In this document: one piece after another, positions 26,936 to 37,632 of the stretch
How positions within the stretch are numbered: the first letter of the stretch is position 1
Layout of the letters: every line of letters starts with the position of its first letter
Source of the DNA: Gardnerella swidsinskii
GTDB taxonomy: Bacteria; Actinomycetota; Actinomycetes; Actinomycetales; Bifidobacteriaceae
Assembly (NCBI RefSeq): GCF_003397705.1
Contig: NZ_QJVB01000001.1
Coordinates: 124,001 to 188,000 of the forward strand
Length of the DNA stretch: 64,000 bases
Reading direction: 5' to 3'
Translations under genes and position numbers: made by a program
Notes under the pieces: model-generated
What the model saw: the letters and a program-made list of their open reading frames with translations, nothing else
What the model was told of the DNA's origin: nothing
Database searches by the model: none

Positions 26936-28906
26936 GTGGCAACAGGCCAGAATCTTGAAAAAATGAAGCTTTCAGAATTGAAAGATCTTGCGAAACAAAT
27001 GGGTTTGCGTGGTACATCTACAATGCGTAAGCCTGAGTTGGTGGCTACACTGACGGCTGCTCGTAATGGGGGAGAAGCGCCTGCAGGTGTAAGTGTGCGT
27101 GTTCCTCGTGATGTTGTGAATGCTAATAAAACTGCAGATACTAGTACGGATATAGAAGATGTTAGGTCATCGAAAGACAATAGTGATTTAGAAGCGTTAG
27201 AAGTTTTGGTTCCCAATGCTGCTTCAGATCGTCGATATAGAGACGAAGAAGATTTTGGGAATAAAAATTATCGACGCGATGCGAATCGTAATAATACATT
27301 CCAGCGTCGTCGTTCCTCAGAAGATCGTAATGATAATCGCGATCGTAGAGAAGATGGGATGGATTCGCATGAGTTGGATCAAATTTTGGCAACATTACCT
27401 GGTGAAGATTCTCACGCAGAGGGTGAGCAGCGTCGTCAGCGTGTAGCTTCTCGTGACTTTGATAGAGAAGAACAGCAAAATCGTGCTGATCGTTTCCAGC
27501 GTCGTATGCGCGGTCGTGCGCGTGATTACGATGAGTCTCGTTCAGATTATTCAGATCGACAGAATCGTTCAGAACGCATGGATCGAGTAGAACGTGACGA
27601 TCGTGATGAACGTCGTGCTGAGCGTGGAGAACGTCAAGATCGTAATGATCGCAATGTTCGTCTTGATCGCGATGCGCGTGATGCACGTGACTCTCGTGAA
27701 GAACATGATTTACGCGAGACTCGCCGTGAAGAGCCTCAGGAAGAGCTCGTACCAGTAGCCGGAATTGTTGATGTCTTAGAATCTTACGCATTTGTGCGCA
27801 CTTCTGGTTATTTGCCTGGTCCTAACGATGTGTATGTTTCAATGAGCCAAATTAAAAAATATGGTTTACGCAAGGGTGATGCAGTTCAAGGCTCCATTCG
27901 TGCTCCTCGCGAGGGTGATCGCAGGAATCAGCGTCAGAAGTTTGTTCCGTTGCAAACTGTTAATAGCATTAATGGCATGAGCGTTGAAGAAGCTCAGTCT
28001 CGACCGCAATTTGCTAAGTTGACGCCGTTATATCCGCAGGAGCGTTTAAAGCAAGAAACTACTCCTAATCGCATGTTGGGACGTGTCATTGATTTAGTTG
28101 CCCCAATTGGTAAAGGTCAGCGCGGTTTGATTGTGTCGCCACCAAAGGCTGGTAAAACTATTACTCTTCAGAATATTGCAAATGCAATTACTACAAATAA
28201 TCCTGAAGTGCATCTTATGGTTGTGCTTGTCGATGAGCGTCCAGAAGAAGTTACCGATATGGAACGCACTGTGCAAGGCGAAGTGATTTCTTCTACATTC
28301 GATCGTCCTGCAACGGATCACACTACTGTCGCTGAGCTTGCTATTGAGCGCGCTAAGCGTTTGGTTGAGCTTGGCCAGGATGTTGTGGTTTTGCTTGATT
28401 CTATGACTCGTTTGGCTAGAGCCTACAATATTGCTGCTCCTACTTCTGGTCGTATTCTTTCCGGTGGTGTTGATGCTCAGGCGTTGTACCCACCAAAGAA
28501 GTTCTTCGGTGCTGCTCGAAATATTGAAGACGGCGGCTCTTTGACGATTATTTCTTCTGCATTGGTTGAAACCGGCTCTAAGATGGATGAAGTAATCTTC
28601 GAAGAGTTTAAGGGCACTGGAAATATGGAATTGCGTTTGAGTAGAGATTTGGCTGATAAGCGTCTCTTCCCAGCAGTAGATATTAATGCTTCTGGAACTC
28701 GTCGCGAGGAGTTAATTACTCCAGCTGCAGATTTGCCAGTTATTTATCGTTTGCGCCGTCTCTTTGGTGGTCTTGAGGCAGAGCAAGCGTATCAGACTTT
28801 GATTCCTCGATTGAAGAAAACTGCTTCAAACCGTGATTTCTTGGCTGCCATAACTCAACAAACTGGCACTGCTACGAATAATTCTTCTTCTATGACTATT
28901 GCGTAG
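26936..28906 (+). CDS. rho: Transcription termination factor Rho
   Basis: Rho is the RNA helicase that ends transcription. Rho-N (about residues 1-45, KLSELKDLAKQMGLRG), a strongly charged Arg/Asp/Glu-rich insert (about 90-260), the cold-shock-like RNA-binding domain (VAGIVDVLESYAFVRTSGYL) and the ATPase core are all present: Walker A SPPKAGKTITLQ, Walker B VVVLLDSMTRLARAYN and the R-loop. The 656-aa length is large because of the insert, as is common in Actinobacteria. I use the GTG at 26936, which follows AAGGAAAGG, rather than the GTG at 26858. Confidence 0.96.
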   Translation: MATGQNLEKMKLSELKDLAKQMGLRGTSTMRKPELVATLTAARNGGEAPAGVSVRVPRDVVNANKTADTSTDIEDVRSSKDNSDLEALEVLVPNAASDRRYRDEEDFGNKNYRRDANRNNTFQRRRSSEDRNDNRDRREDGMDSHELDQILATLPGEDSHAEGEQRRQRVASRDFDREEQQNRADRFQRRMRGRARDYDESRSDYSDRQNRSERMDRVERDDRDERRAERGERQDRNDRNVRLDRDARDARDSREEHDLRETRREEPQEELVPVAGIVDVLESYAFVRTSGYLPGPNDVYVSMSQIKKYGLRKGDAVQGSIRAPREGDRRNQRQKFVPLQTVNSINGMSVEEAQSRPQFAKLTPLYPQERLKQETTPNRMLGRVIDLVAPIGKGQRGLIVSPPKAGKTITLQNIANAITTNNPEVHLMVVLVDERPEEVTDMERTVQGEVISSTFDRPATDHTTVAELAIERAKRLVELGQDVVVLLDSMTRLARAYNIAAPTSGRILSGGVDAQALYPPKKFFGAARNIEDGGSLTIISSALVETGSKMDEVIFEEFKGTGNMELRLSRDLADKRLFPAVDINASGTRREELITPAADLPVIYRLRRLFGGLEAEQAYQTLIPRLKKTASNRDFLAAITQQTGTATNNSSSMTIA

Positions 28907-28926
28907 TTCTTATTTCGTAAGGAATT

Positions 28927-28970
28927 AAAATTATTGCCCTTTGGATTATCTACCAAGGGGCAATAATTTT
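28927..28970. terminator. Bidirectional terminator between rho and the aminotransferase
   Basis: Stem AAAATTATTGCCC.TTGG / CCAA.GGGGCAATAATTTT with a 10-nt loop. The A and T ends allow use by both convergent genes. Confidence 0.85.
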
Positions 28971-29002
28971 ATTTATATTTATATTCGTTAATAACTAATA
29001 TT

Positions 29003-30208
29003 TTATGCAGCATGTAAAGCTTGTTGCGCAAGTGCAAATTTGCTTATGCGCGCTACGCCTTCTTTAAGTTCTTCTGCTTTCCCAGCGTAAGATAGTCGCA
29101 CGAATCCGCTTCCTTCTGCGCCAAAGGCTTCTCCTGGCACAACAGCAACTTTTTCTTCATCTAAAAGTTTTTTGCTAAATTCTTCTGAACTTAAACCAGT
29201 TGGTCGAACGTCAACAAAAACGTAGAATGCACCTTGAGGCTCTATAAGACGCAATGCATTGCAATTTGCCAATCCGTCTATAACAAGCTGACGTTTTGCA
29301 CGATATTCTTCTCTCATTTCGCGCACGTGATCTTGCGGACCTGTTAATGCAGCTACGCCGCCATATTGTGCGGTAGAATTTACAGAAGAATGCATCATTT
29401 CTGCAATTTTGCTGGTTTGCTCAATAACTTGACTTGGTGCAAGAATATATCCAATTCTCCATCCTGTCATTGCATAAGTTTTCGATAAACTTTCTACAAT
29501 AATGGTTCGTTCGTGCATTCCTTCAGCTGCTGCAATAGATGGTGCTACAGCATTTCCGCAAGGTTCAGTTTCTGGATTGCTTGCGAATACGAATGGATGG
29601 TAGACTTCGTCAGAAATTACCCAAAGATTAAATTCTTGGCATAATTTTGCAACTTCTTCGAGTTCTTCTGCGGTTGTTACAGCACCGGTTGGGTTGCATG
29701 GAGAATTGATAATGATGGCTTTAGTGCGTGGCGATATAGCTTTGCGTATTTCTGCTGCATTAATATGCATTCCATGTTCTGGCTTAAGGGCTACAGTTAC
29801 TGGAATTCCTTCGCACATTAGCACTTCTGCATCGTATGATGTGAAGTATGGAGATGGAATAATAACCTCATCTCCCGGATCTATTACTGATTTAATAGCT
29901 AAATATAATCCAATAGTAGCGCCGTCAACGGCTTGAATTTCTGTGTCTGCGTTGTAGTTTAAACCTTTTACTCTATTCGTATAATTTGCAGCTGCCTCGC
30001 GGAATTCTGGTATGCCTAAAACGTCTGTGTATTTTGTTTTTCCCTCTCGTAATGAGTTGCACGCGGCTTCAACAATGTGTGAGGAAGCAGTTTCGCCTGG
30101 TTCTCCTAGGCATAGTGAAATAGCGTCTGGTATTTGTTCTACACGGTCAAATACATCTCTAATACCTGAACGAGGTATTGAAATTGCATGTTTCGCTACT
30201 TTTGCCAT
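29003..30208 (-). CDS. PLP-dependent class I/II aminotransferase
   Basis: A 401-aa fold-type I aminotransferase. The PLP lysine lies in IVESLSKTYAMTGWRIGY. The substrate and cofactor segments INSPCNPTGAV and LWVISDEVYHPFV are clear, as is the C-terminal arginine region GSGFVRLSYAG. It resembles aspartate/aromatic aminotransferases and MalY/PatA-like enzymes; the substrate is not certain. It is divergent from the Lrp-type regulator at 30490, which is a likely controller. The chorismate mutase after that regulator hints at aromatic amino acid metabolism, but this is inference. Confidence 0.88.
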   Translation of the reverse strand: MAKVAKHAISIPRSGIRDVFDRVEQIPDAISLCLGEPGETASSHIVEAACNSLREGKTKYTDVLGIPEFREAAANYTNRVKGLNYNADTEIQAVDGATIGLYLAIKSVIDPGDEVIIPSPYFTSYDAEVLMCEGIPVTVALKPEHGMHINAAEIRKAISPRTKAIIINSPCNPTGAVTTAEELEEVAKLCQEFNLWVISDEVYHPFVFASNPETEPCGNAVAPSIAAAEGMHERTIIVESLSKTYAMTGWRIGYILAPSQVIEQTSKIAEMMHSSVNSTAQYGGVAALTGPQDHVREMREEYRAKRQLVIDGLANCNALRLIEPQGAFYVFVDVRPTGLSSEEFSKKLLDEEKVAVVPGEAFGAEGSGFVRLSYAGKAEELKEGVARISKFALAQQALHAA

Positions 30209-30489
30209 GCTGTGCTCCTTTTTGATTGTTGGTTTTGATTTTATAAGAATAATCTTTAAAGGTTATAGGCTTCGTTTATACGCTTATTATGCGAATTGTA
30301 CAACACTATTACGGCTGATGTTAAAAGAAAAATTATTTTTAACGTAATAATTTGTATTTTTTATTATTTTTTGAATAAATTTGTTCTTTTTCTGTAAAAA
30401 ATACTGTACCATGAAAGAGACTGCAATGTGGCGCTACATAGATTCGTTTTAGATTCTCAATTCAGCGTCGACTGGAGAATGGAGGACGT

Positions 30490-30951
30490 ATGGCTGGAAA
30501 TCCTCATAAAGCTGAAACTAGTATAGCTATGGATTCAACTGATGCAATCATTGTTGATATTCTCGAACATGATGGTCGAGCGACGTTAACTCGTTTGGCG
30601 AAGGCTTCGGGTTTGTCTGTTTCTGCAGTTCAATCTCGAGTGCAAAAGCTTGAGCGTAAAGGTGTTATTACTGGTTATCGCGCGTTAATTGATTATGAGC
30701 GTCGTGGTTTACCTGTAAGCGCATTTGTGTCTGTTACGCCACTTGATTTTGGGCAGGAAGCTACAATACCTAACAAATTGCGTGATATTTCTGGTATTGA
30801 AGCTTGCTATTCGATTACTGGTAGTCCAAGTTTTATGCTGGTAGTGCGTGTTGCTACGCCAAGCAAATTGGAAGAACTTATTAATACCATTCATCGCATA
30901 GTCCCTGTCAGTACAGAAACAACTATGGTTCTGCAAACATATTTCGATTAA
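30490..30951 (+). CDS. Lrp/AsnC family transcriptional regulator
   Basis: A 153-aa regulator. The N-terminal helix-turn-helix lies in ATLTRLAKASGLSVSAVQSRVQKLERKGVITGY, and the C-terminal RAM domain (PVSAFVSVT..., GIEACYSITGSPSFMLVV) binds an effector amino acid. Proteins like this often control the divergent gene, here the aminotransferase, across a 281-bp AT-rich gap. The ATG at 30490 follows GGAGGACGT. Chorismate mutase begins 5 bp after its stop. Confidence 0.92.
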   Translation: MAGNPHKAETSIAMDSTDAIIVDILEHDGRATLTRLAKASGLSVSAVQSRVQKLERKGVITGYRALIDYERRGLPVSAFVSVTPLDFGQEATIPNKLRDISGIEACYSITGSPSFMLVVRVATPSKLEELINTIHRIVPVSTETTMVLQTYFD

Positions 30952-30956
30952 ATAAT

Positions 30957-31298
30957 ATGTGTGATTTTTCTGAAACAACGGTTGACGCGCGCGATACATC
31001 TCTTACGACATGTTGCAAAGTTGCTGCCGAAGAGATTATTGTGTTGCGTCAATCTGTTGATAATTTTGATAATGCAATAATTGCGCTGCTTGCTGAGCGG
31101 TTTAAAACTACGAAACGAATTGGTGAGTTGAAGGCTGAAGCTGGATTTGCTCCTGAGGATTCTAAAAGAGAGCAGCAGCAAATAGAAAGTTTGCTAAATA
31201 TTGCAGAAAATGCCGGATTAGATTCTTCGATTGCGTTGAAATATCACGAGTTTGTTGTTACTGAGGCTAAGAAACGTCATCAGCAAATGCAGTCTTGA
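30957..31298 (+). CDS. Chorismate mutase (AroQ type)
   Basis: A 113-aa all-helical protein: VLRQSVDNFDNAIIALLAERFKTT holds the first catalytic helix, and RIGELKAEAG and SKREQQQIESLLNIAE are typical of type II chorismate mutase domains. The enzyme turns chorismate into prephenate for Phe and Tyr. An N-terminal extension of about 20 residues precedes the domain. It is translated close behind the Lrp regulator (gap 5 bp). Confidence 0.85.
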   Translation: MCDFSETTVDARDTSLTTCCKVAAEEIIVLRQSVDNFDNAIIALLAERFKTTKRIGELKAEAGFAPEDSKREQQQIESLLNIAENAGLDSSIALKYHEFVVTEAKKRHQQMQS

Positions 31299-31444
31299 GA
31301 TTAGATATTTCTGTTATTTTAATTGCGTTGAACTATGAATCACAATCAGTTTGTAGATTTTGAAAATAGATTTTCGCATATCGGTATGTAATGTTTTTGT
31401 GCATATGCGTGGCTATCTGAGTAATAAAGGCGGATAATACAAGT

Positions 31445-32500
31445 ATGACTATTGCAACTGTTGAACGTTATGCGCATATGCTTGATGCTGCAAGTCGAGG
31501 TGGCTACGCATACCCTGCTATCAATGTTACTAGTACGCAAACTCTTAATGCAGCTTTGCAGGGATTTGCTCAAGCTGAATCTGATGGCATTATCCAAGTT
31601 TCTGTCGGTGGCTCTGCTTATTTTTCGGGTCAATCTCTCAATAATCGTGTTGTTGGTTCAATAGCATTTGCAAAATTTGTGCACGAAGTAGCAGCTCAAT
31701 ATCCTAATATCACTATTGCGCTTCATACAGATCATTGTGCTGAGCAATATTTAGATGATTGGATTCAACCACTAATTTCTTATGAAACAGAACGAGTCAA
31801 AAAAGGCGAAGAACCATTATTTCAGTCGCATATGTGGGATGGCTCAACGGTGCCTTTGCAACATAATCTAGACGTTGCAGAACAGTTGCTGGATGCTTCG
31901 CAAAAATCTCGCACAATTCTTGAAATTGAGATTGGTGCTGTTGGTGGAGAAGAAGATGGGCATCGTGCTGATATTGACGAGAGATTGTATTCTACGCCTG
32001 AAGATGCTTTGCGTGTTGTAGATAAACTTGGCTTGGGTGAACGTGGCAGGTATATGGCAGCGTTTACTTTTGGCAACGTTCATGGAGCCTATAAGCCTGG
32101 CGTTGTAAAACTGCATCCTAAATTATTGCAAGAAATCCAAAAAACTGTATATCAGAACTATCAAAATATTTGTGATACTCGCACCTTTGGCGCTTCTAAA
32201 AAGCCGTTCCTGCTGGTATTTCATGGCGGATCTGGCTCTACTGCTCAAGAGATTGCTGAAGCTGTGCGTTACGGCGTAATTAAAATGAATATAGATACCG
32301 ACACTCAATACGCTTTTACTCGTGCAATCGCTGGTCACATGTTCAGCAATTATGACTCTGTTCTTAAAATAGACGGAGAAGTTGGCGAAAAGAAGTTGTA
32401 TGATCCTCGATCTTGGGGTCGTGAAGCCGAAAAAGCCATGGCTCAGCGTGTAGCAGAAGCTTGTGTGCAGTTAGGTTCTGCTGGTAAAGCACTGAAATAG
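31445..32500 (+). CDS. fba: Class II fructose-bisphosphate aldolase
   Basis: A zinc-dependent aldolase of 351 aa. Zinc ligands are in IALHTDHCAEQ, EIEIGAVGGEEDG and GNVHGAYKPG, and HGGSGSTAQEI holds the phosphate-binding loop. The active-site region VIKMNIDTDTQYAFT is intact. In Bifidobacteriaceae the fructose-6-phosphate shunt is the main hexose route, so aldolase may serve mainly in gluconeogenic or triose-recycling flow. The ATG at 31445 is followed by MTIATVERYAHML. Confidence 0.95.
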   Translation: MTIATVERYAHMLDAASRGGYAYPAINVTSTQTLNAALQGFAQAESDGIIQVSVGGSAYFSGQSLNNRVVGSIAFAKFVHEVAAQYPNITIALHTDHCAEQYLDDWIQPLISYETERVKKGEEPLFQSHMWDGSTVPLQHNLDVAEQLLDASQKSRTILEIEIGAVGGEEDGHRADIDERLYSTPEDALRVVDKLGLGERGRYMAAFTFGNVHGAYKPGVVKLHPKLLQEIQKTVYQNYQNICDTRTFGASKKPFLLVFHGGSGSTAQEIAEAVRYGVIKMNIDTDTQYAFTRAIAGHMFSNYDSVLKIDGEVGEKKLYDPRSWGREAEKAMAQRVAEACVQLGSAGKALK

Positions 32501-32585
32501 TAAATTTTTAATTTTATATATTTCATTTTCTTATTCGGTAGGGGCATAGAGATAGTCTTAACAGGTAAGGATTGTGCTTATTTGA

Positions 32586-33917
<1,332 letters not shown>

Positions 33918-33947
33918 AATTGTTTATTATTTTATGATCAACTTAGC

Positions 33948-33984
33948 AAAACGGCACTTCTCGGTTGGGAGTGTCGTTTTGGTT
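33948..33984 (+). terminator. Terminator of purA
   Basis: Stem AAAACGGCACT / AGTGTCGTTTT (one mismatch) followed by GGTTT. Confidence 0.75.
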
Positions 33985-34012
33985 TATGACGATAATTTCA
34001 AAAAGAGTGAAA

Positions 34013-34516
34013 ATGAGTAAAATAAGCGGAAAAAATAAAAAAAATAATTGTCGATTATACTTTTTAGTTTTTATTGGTGGTACATGTGGAGCTTTCGTGC
34101 GCGCAGTAATTTCTTCTTATGCGCACACGATTCACCAAGTAGACGGACAATCATTTATATTTGGTCAGCTTACTTTAGGAACTTTTTTGTCGAATATGAT
34201 TGCATGCTTTATTTTTGCTCTTGTTACTGCAATATCTGTTAAAGCTTTAACGCAAGAAAAGCAAACTTTGTATAAATATGCGCTAGGAACAGGCTTTTGT
34301 GGCGGATTGTCGACTATGTCTACTTTCGCGTTTGAAAGTGCAATGTCTTTTATGTCTCCACGCATAACGCTTGTTGTTTTGGGCATGCTTTTTTCGCTGC
34401 TTTTTGGCGTTTTTATGGCTTTTGTTGGTAATTGGGTTGGAACAGGAATTGCGAATTGCATGAACAAAAAGCAAACTCGATCTGTTGCAGAAGCTAATAC
34501 TAAGGTGATGAAGTGA
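34013..34516 (+). CDS. crcB: CrcB/Fluc fluoride exporter subunit 1
   Basis: A four-helix membrane protein (about 167 aa) of the CrcB/Fluc family: LVFIGGTCGAFVRAVIS in helix 1, GTFLSNMIACFIFALV, then GFCGGLSTMSTFAFES with the pore Gly-Leu-Ser-Thr motif. Fluc channels are dual-topology dimers; many actinobacteria and firmicutes encode two subunits in tandem, as here. I start at the ATG at 34013 (AAGAG upstream); an in-frame ATG at 33986 and a TTG at 33965 lie closer to or inside the purA terminator. Confidence 0.88.
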   Translation: MSKISGKNKKNNCRLYFLVFIGGTCGAFVRAVISSYAHTIHQVDGQSFIFGQLTLGTFLSNMIACFIFALVTAISVKALTQEKQTLYKYALGTGFCGGLSTMSTFAFESAMSFMSPRITLVVLGMLFSLLFGVFMAFVGNWVGTGIANCMNKKQTRSVAEANTKVMK

Positions 34517-34926
34517 TGAATTCTTTATACGTTTTTATTATGTTTATTTTGCCTTGCTTTTTTGGCGGTTTAGGTGCTGTTTTAAGATGCGCAATGACTA
34601 AAAAAATTTCAGCTGCTCATAAAAGCGAAGTTCCAGTTGCAACGCTATTTATCAATTGCGTTGCTTCATTTGCTATAGGTGTTATGTCTAATGTTTTCAT
34701 GGTTGCAGCTGCAATATGTGGAGTACGTTTTGCTTATTTGATGATTTTGGGATTTTTGGGTGGATTTTCCACGTTTTCTACTGCAATTTTTGAAGGTGTG
34801 GATCTTATTCAAAGAAAGCGCATAAAAGATGGAGTGTTCTTGCTTTTTGCAGAACTTATTGTTCCATTCTTTGCTGCTTCTGTTGGGTATATTGTTTCGC
34901 AAATATTGTTACTGTACGTAATTTAG
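34516..34926 (+). CDS. crcB: CrcB/Fluc fluoride exporter subunit 2
   Basis: The second four-helix Fluc subunit (136 aa): FGGLGAVLRCAMT, the conserved asparagine in VATLFINCVASFAIGV and GFLGGFSTFSTAIFEG are present. It overlaps the first subunit by 1 nt (TGATG), which fits a heterodimer made in equal amounts. Fluoride export is inferred from the family. Confidence 0.9.
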   Translation: MNSLYVFIMFILPCFFGGLGAVLRCAMTKKISAAHKSEVPVATLFINCVASFAIGVMSNVFMVAAAICGVRFAYLMILGFLGGFSTFSTAIFEGVDLIQRKRIKDGVFLLFAELIVPFFAASVGYIVSQILLLYVI

Positions 34927-34965
34927 TATTTAGAAGTTAAGTGTTGTGCGCAGAATCGAGTTGTA

Positions 34966-36333
34966 GTGAAGTTTAAGAATGCATTGAGCTTTTTGAGTAA
35001 TAACTTAAAGCAAATATCAAAAACTTTTTGCCAGCTTCGTTGGAAAGTAATATTAGCTGGGATATTTGTCGGCGTTGTTTCTGGTTCATTAGTAGCTTCT
35101 TACAGGCTTGGTATTGAATACGGTACAGATTTTGCGCGTTGGATGTATTTACAAATCCGGCATAACGCATGGTGGATTTTGCCATGCTTAATTTTTGCTG
35201 TAATTGCAGGTTTAATTATTGGCTGGATGAGTCGTAAAGAAAGTATGGCTTCTGGAAGTGGTATTCCTCAAGTCGTGGGATATGTTAATCGCGGTTTGAA
35301 TATGCGATGGCACACGATTCTGCCAGTGCGTTTTGTTGGCGGTTTACTTGGTTCTTTATTTGGATTGTCTCTTGGACGTGAAGGTCCATCTATTCAAATA
35401 GGTGCATGTGGTGCTCAGATGTTGTCTCGAATTTTTCGTAAAGGTAGGCGTGACGATATTAAAGAGCATTATGTGGTAACTGCTGGAGCTGCAGCCGGTT
35501 TATCTGCTGCGTTTTCTGCGCCACTTTCTGGAGTTATGTTTGCTATGGAGGAGATTCAGCACGGCTTAACTTCAATTGTTCTTATAGGAGCTGCTGCAGC
35601 TGCTTTATGTGCTGATTTTGTTTCGCAAACTTGTTTCGGGTTGCGTCCAGTTCTTGATTTTGGTCAGATTCCAGATTTGCCAATGAACTTGCATATTTGG
35701 ATTATTCCTCTTGGTATTTTTGCAGGTTTTGTAGGCTCGATAATGAATCGTTCGTTACTTGGTTTGCAAACATTATACGGATATTTGCCAAAGTGGATGC
35801 CTGTTGCCATTGCTTGCTTAATTGCAATACCAGTTGGCTTGTTCCTGCCTGAAGTTCTTGGTGGCGGATCTAATTTAGTGCGACTTTCTGAATATGGAAA
35901 AGCAAGTCTTGCAATGCTTTGTTTGCTATTTGTGGCAAAAATGTTGTTTACTTCTACGAGTTTTGGTTGTGGCGCTCCCGGTGGTATTTTTATGCCTATT
36001 CTTGCAGTAGGTGCGCTCGCAGGTGGTGTTGCTGCGCGCTGGATTACTAGCGTTTCAGCATTTGGCATTGATACAAAATTTGTATCTGTGTTTGCAGTTT
36101 GCGTTATGGCTGGTACGTTGTCTGCATCTGTAAAAGCTCCACTCACTTCGATTTTGCTTACTGTTGAAATGTCTGGAACTATGATTCATACGCTTCCAGT
36201 TGCAGCTTCTGCATTTATCGCATTGCTTATTTCGGATATTCTAAAAACTAAGCCAATTTATGGTGAGTTACTTGAACGCTATATGAAAGTTAATAAAGAT
36301 TTAGTATTGCCATCTGTAAATTCTGTAAAATAG
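34966..36333 (+). CDS. CLC family chloride channel/transporter
   Basis: A 455-aa, about 10-helix CLC protein. The selectivity motifs are GSGIPQVVGYV and GREGPSIQIGACG, with LGGGSNLVRL and GCGAPGGIFMPILAVG further on. These are canonical chloride-type motifs rather than the fluoride-specific CLC-F variants. It starts at a GTG with a weak ribosome binding site 39 bp after crcB2, so co-expression with the fluoride exporters is possible. Confidence 0.88.
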   Translation: MKFKNALSFLSNNLKQISKTFCQLRWKVILAGIFVGVVSGSLVASYRLGIEYGTDFARWMYLQIRHNAWWILPCLIFAVIAGLIIGWMSRKESMASGSGIPQVVGYVNRGLNMRWHTILPVRFVGGLLGSLFGLSLGREGPSIQIGACGAQMLSRIFRKGRRDDIKEHYVVTAGAAAGLSAAFSAPLSGVMFAMEEIQHGLTSIVLIGAAAAALCADFVSQTCFGLRPVLDFGQIPDLPMNLHIWIIPLGIFAGFVGSIMNRSLLGLQTLYGYLPKWMPVAIACLIAIPVGLFLPEVLGGGSNLVRLSEYGKASLAMLCLLFVAKMLFTSTSFGCGAPGGIFMPILAVGALAGGVAARWITSVSAFGIDTKFVSVFAVCVMAGTLSASVKAPLTSILLTVEMSGTMIHTLPVAASAFIALLISDILKTKPIYGELLERYMKVNKDLVLPSVNSVK

Positions 36334-36450
36334 ATGTTTTTATAGATAATTTTTGTGCAATATTTGCTTATTCTTAATATTTCCTGAGCTTTTAACCACA
36401 TTGCATGAATATTGTTGAAAACTCATTGCTGTATGCGTTTCAATAGGCGC

Positions 36451-37632
36451 ATGAGTATGAATATGAGTGTAAGCAACAAATCAATTGGCGTTAAGCAGAT
36501 TGATAAAAATTATAACAATGGCGAAGCTGTAGGCGCATTTAGAGATGTTAAACGTTATGTTTATCCTCCTCAAGTTGCAGATAAATCTATATACGAATCT
36601 GCGTCTAATGGTGTAAAAAGCACGCCTTGTATAGCTGACGATCATACTGTTATGACTCTTTTGCCTAAGAGTTCTCAAGATGTGGAGAGTTTTCAACACA
36701 CTGAACGCTCACAAGATATTTCTATTAAGCATAAGTCTTGCATGTTTAATAATTCTGAAGAAGATAATCTTATTGCGCGTGATTCTTTAGATCCGTTGCC
36801 TAAAAATATTTTAGTTGGAATGTCTGCTGCAGATGGCATTGGGCTAAGCACTTCGCTATCTATTCTTTCGCGCTATATAAGTGAACAAGGTCATAGTGTT
36901 GCTCTTGTAGATGCTGATTTGACTCATGGTGGTTTAGACGTTCTGCTTGGTTTGGAATCAGATGAAGGCCGCAGGTTGCAAGAAGTTGATGCTTCTTTAG
37001 GTAAATGCGATGGCTATGTGTTACGCAATGAGCTATTGCATTGGGACAATGTGGATGTTTTAGCATTTTCTCCATGGCATGGTAAGTATCCTGAACCTTG
37101 GGTTTTAGAGGCTGCTATTAGAGGTTTAGCTGATGCTGTTGATGTAGTTATTGTAGATATAGGTTCTGGCGAGACTGCTATGAAGTCTTACCATAATATT
37201 CCGCAATTTATTGACAGTGTGACTCTTGCTGCTGTTGAGCTATCTGTGCTTGATTTAGCAAGGTTTAGAGCGTTGCTACAAAAATTAGATACTTTGTGTG
37301 ATTCTGAAGTAAAGTTTAATAAATTTGCTGTTGTTGGATTGTCTCCTCGTGGTTTAACGCAAAAATCTTATGTTTTAAGTATCGATGAAGCTTCTGAATA
37401 TCTATCAACTACATTTCTTGGTTCTTTGCAACACGATGCTCGCATGTACGCCGACATTATAGGGGGATATGGTATTCGAAATGTGCCATCTTCAATGAAG
37501 GAAACCATGAAACGCATAAATAATTGGCTTATCGGAGATGTTATATCAAATACAAAAAATGCTGTAACTAAATATCGTCGTTCGCAATATCGTCGTTCGA
37601 AATACTCAAGAGGTAAATATGATCGTAAATAA
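36451..37632 (+). CDS. TadZ/CpaE-like ParA-type ATPase of the Tad locus
   Basis: This protein has about 130 disordered N-terminal residues followed by a MinD/ParA-like domain (NILVGMSAADGIGLSTSLSILS, VALVDADLTHGGLDVLLGLE, VVIVDIGSGETAMKSYH). The deviant Walker loop SAADGIGLSTS lacks the usual signature lysine, as in many TadZ/Rv3660c-like proteins, which localise the Tad machine. The start is uncertain: several in-frame ATGs occur at 36433, 36451, 36457 and 36463. It overlaps tadA by 14 nt. Confidence 0.78.
   Translation: MSMNMSVSNKSIGVKQIDKNYNNGEAVGAFRDVKRYVYPPQVADKSIYESASNGVKSTPCIADDHTVMTLLPKSSQDVESFQHTERSQDISIKHKSCMFNNSEEDNLIARDSLDPLPKNILVGMSAADGIGLSTSLSILSRYISEQGHSVALVDADLTHGGLDVLLGLESDEGRRLQEVDASLGKCDGYVLRNELLHWDNVDVLAFSPWHGKYPEPWVLEAAIRGLADAVDVVIVDIGSGETAMKSYHNIPQFIDSVTLAAVELSVLDLARFRALLQKLDTLCDSEVKFNKFAVVGLSPRGLTQKSYVLSIDEASEYLSTTFLGSLQHDARMYADIIGGYGIRNVPSSMKETMKRINNWLIGDVISNTKNAVTKYRRSQYRRSKYSRGKYDRK

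Noticed and set aside
33918..34012. A fluoride riboswitch before crcB
   Set aside because: The gap contains the purA terminator and no sequence resembling the fluoride aptamer core.
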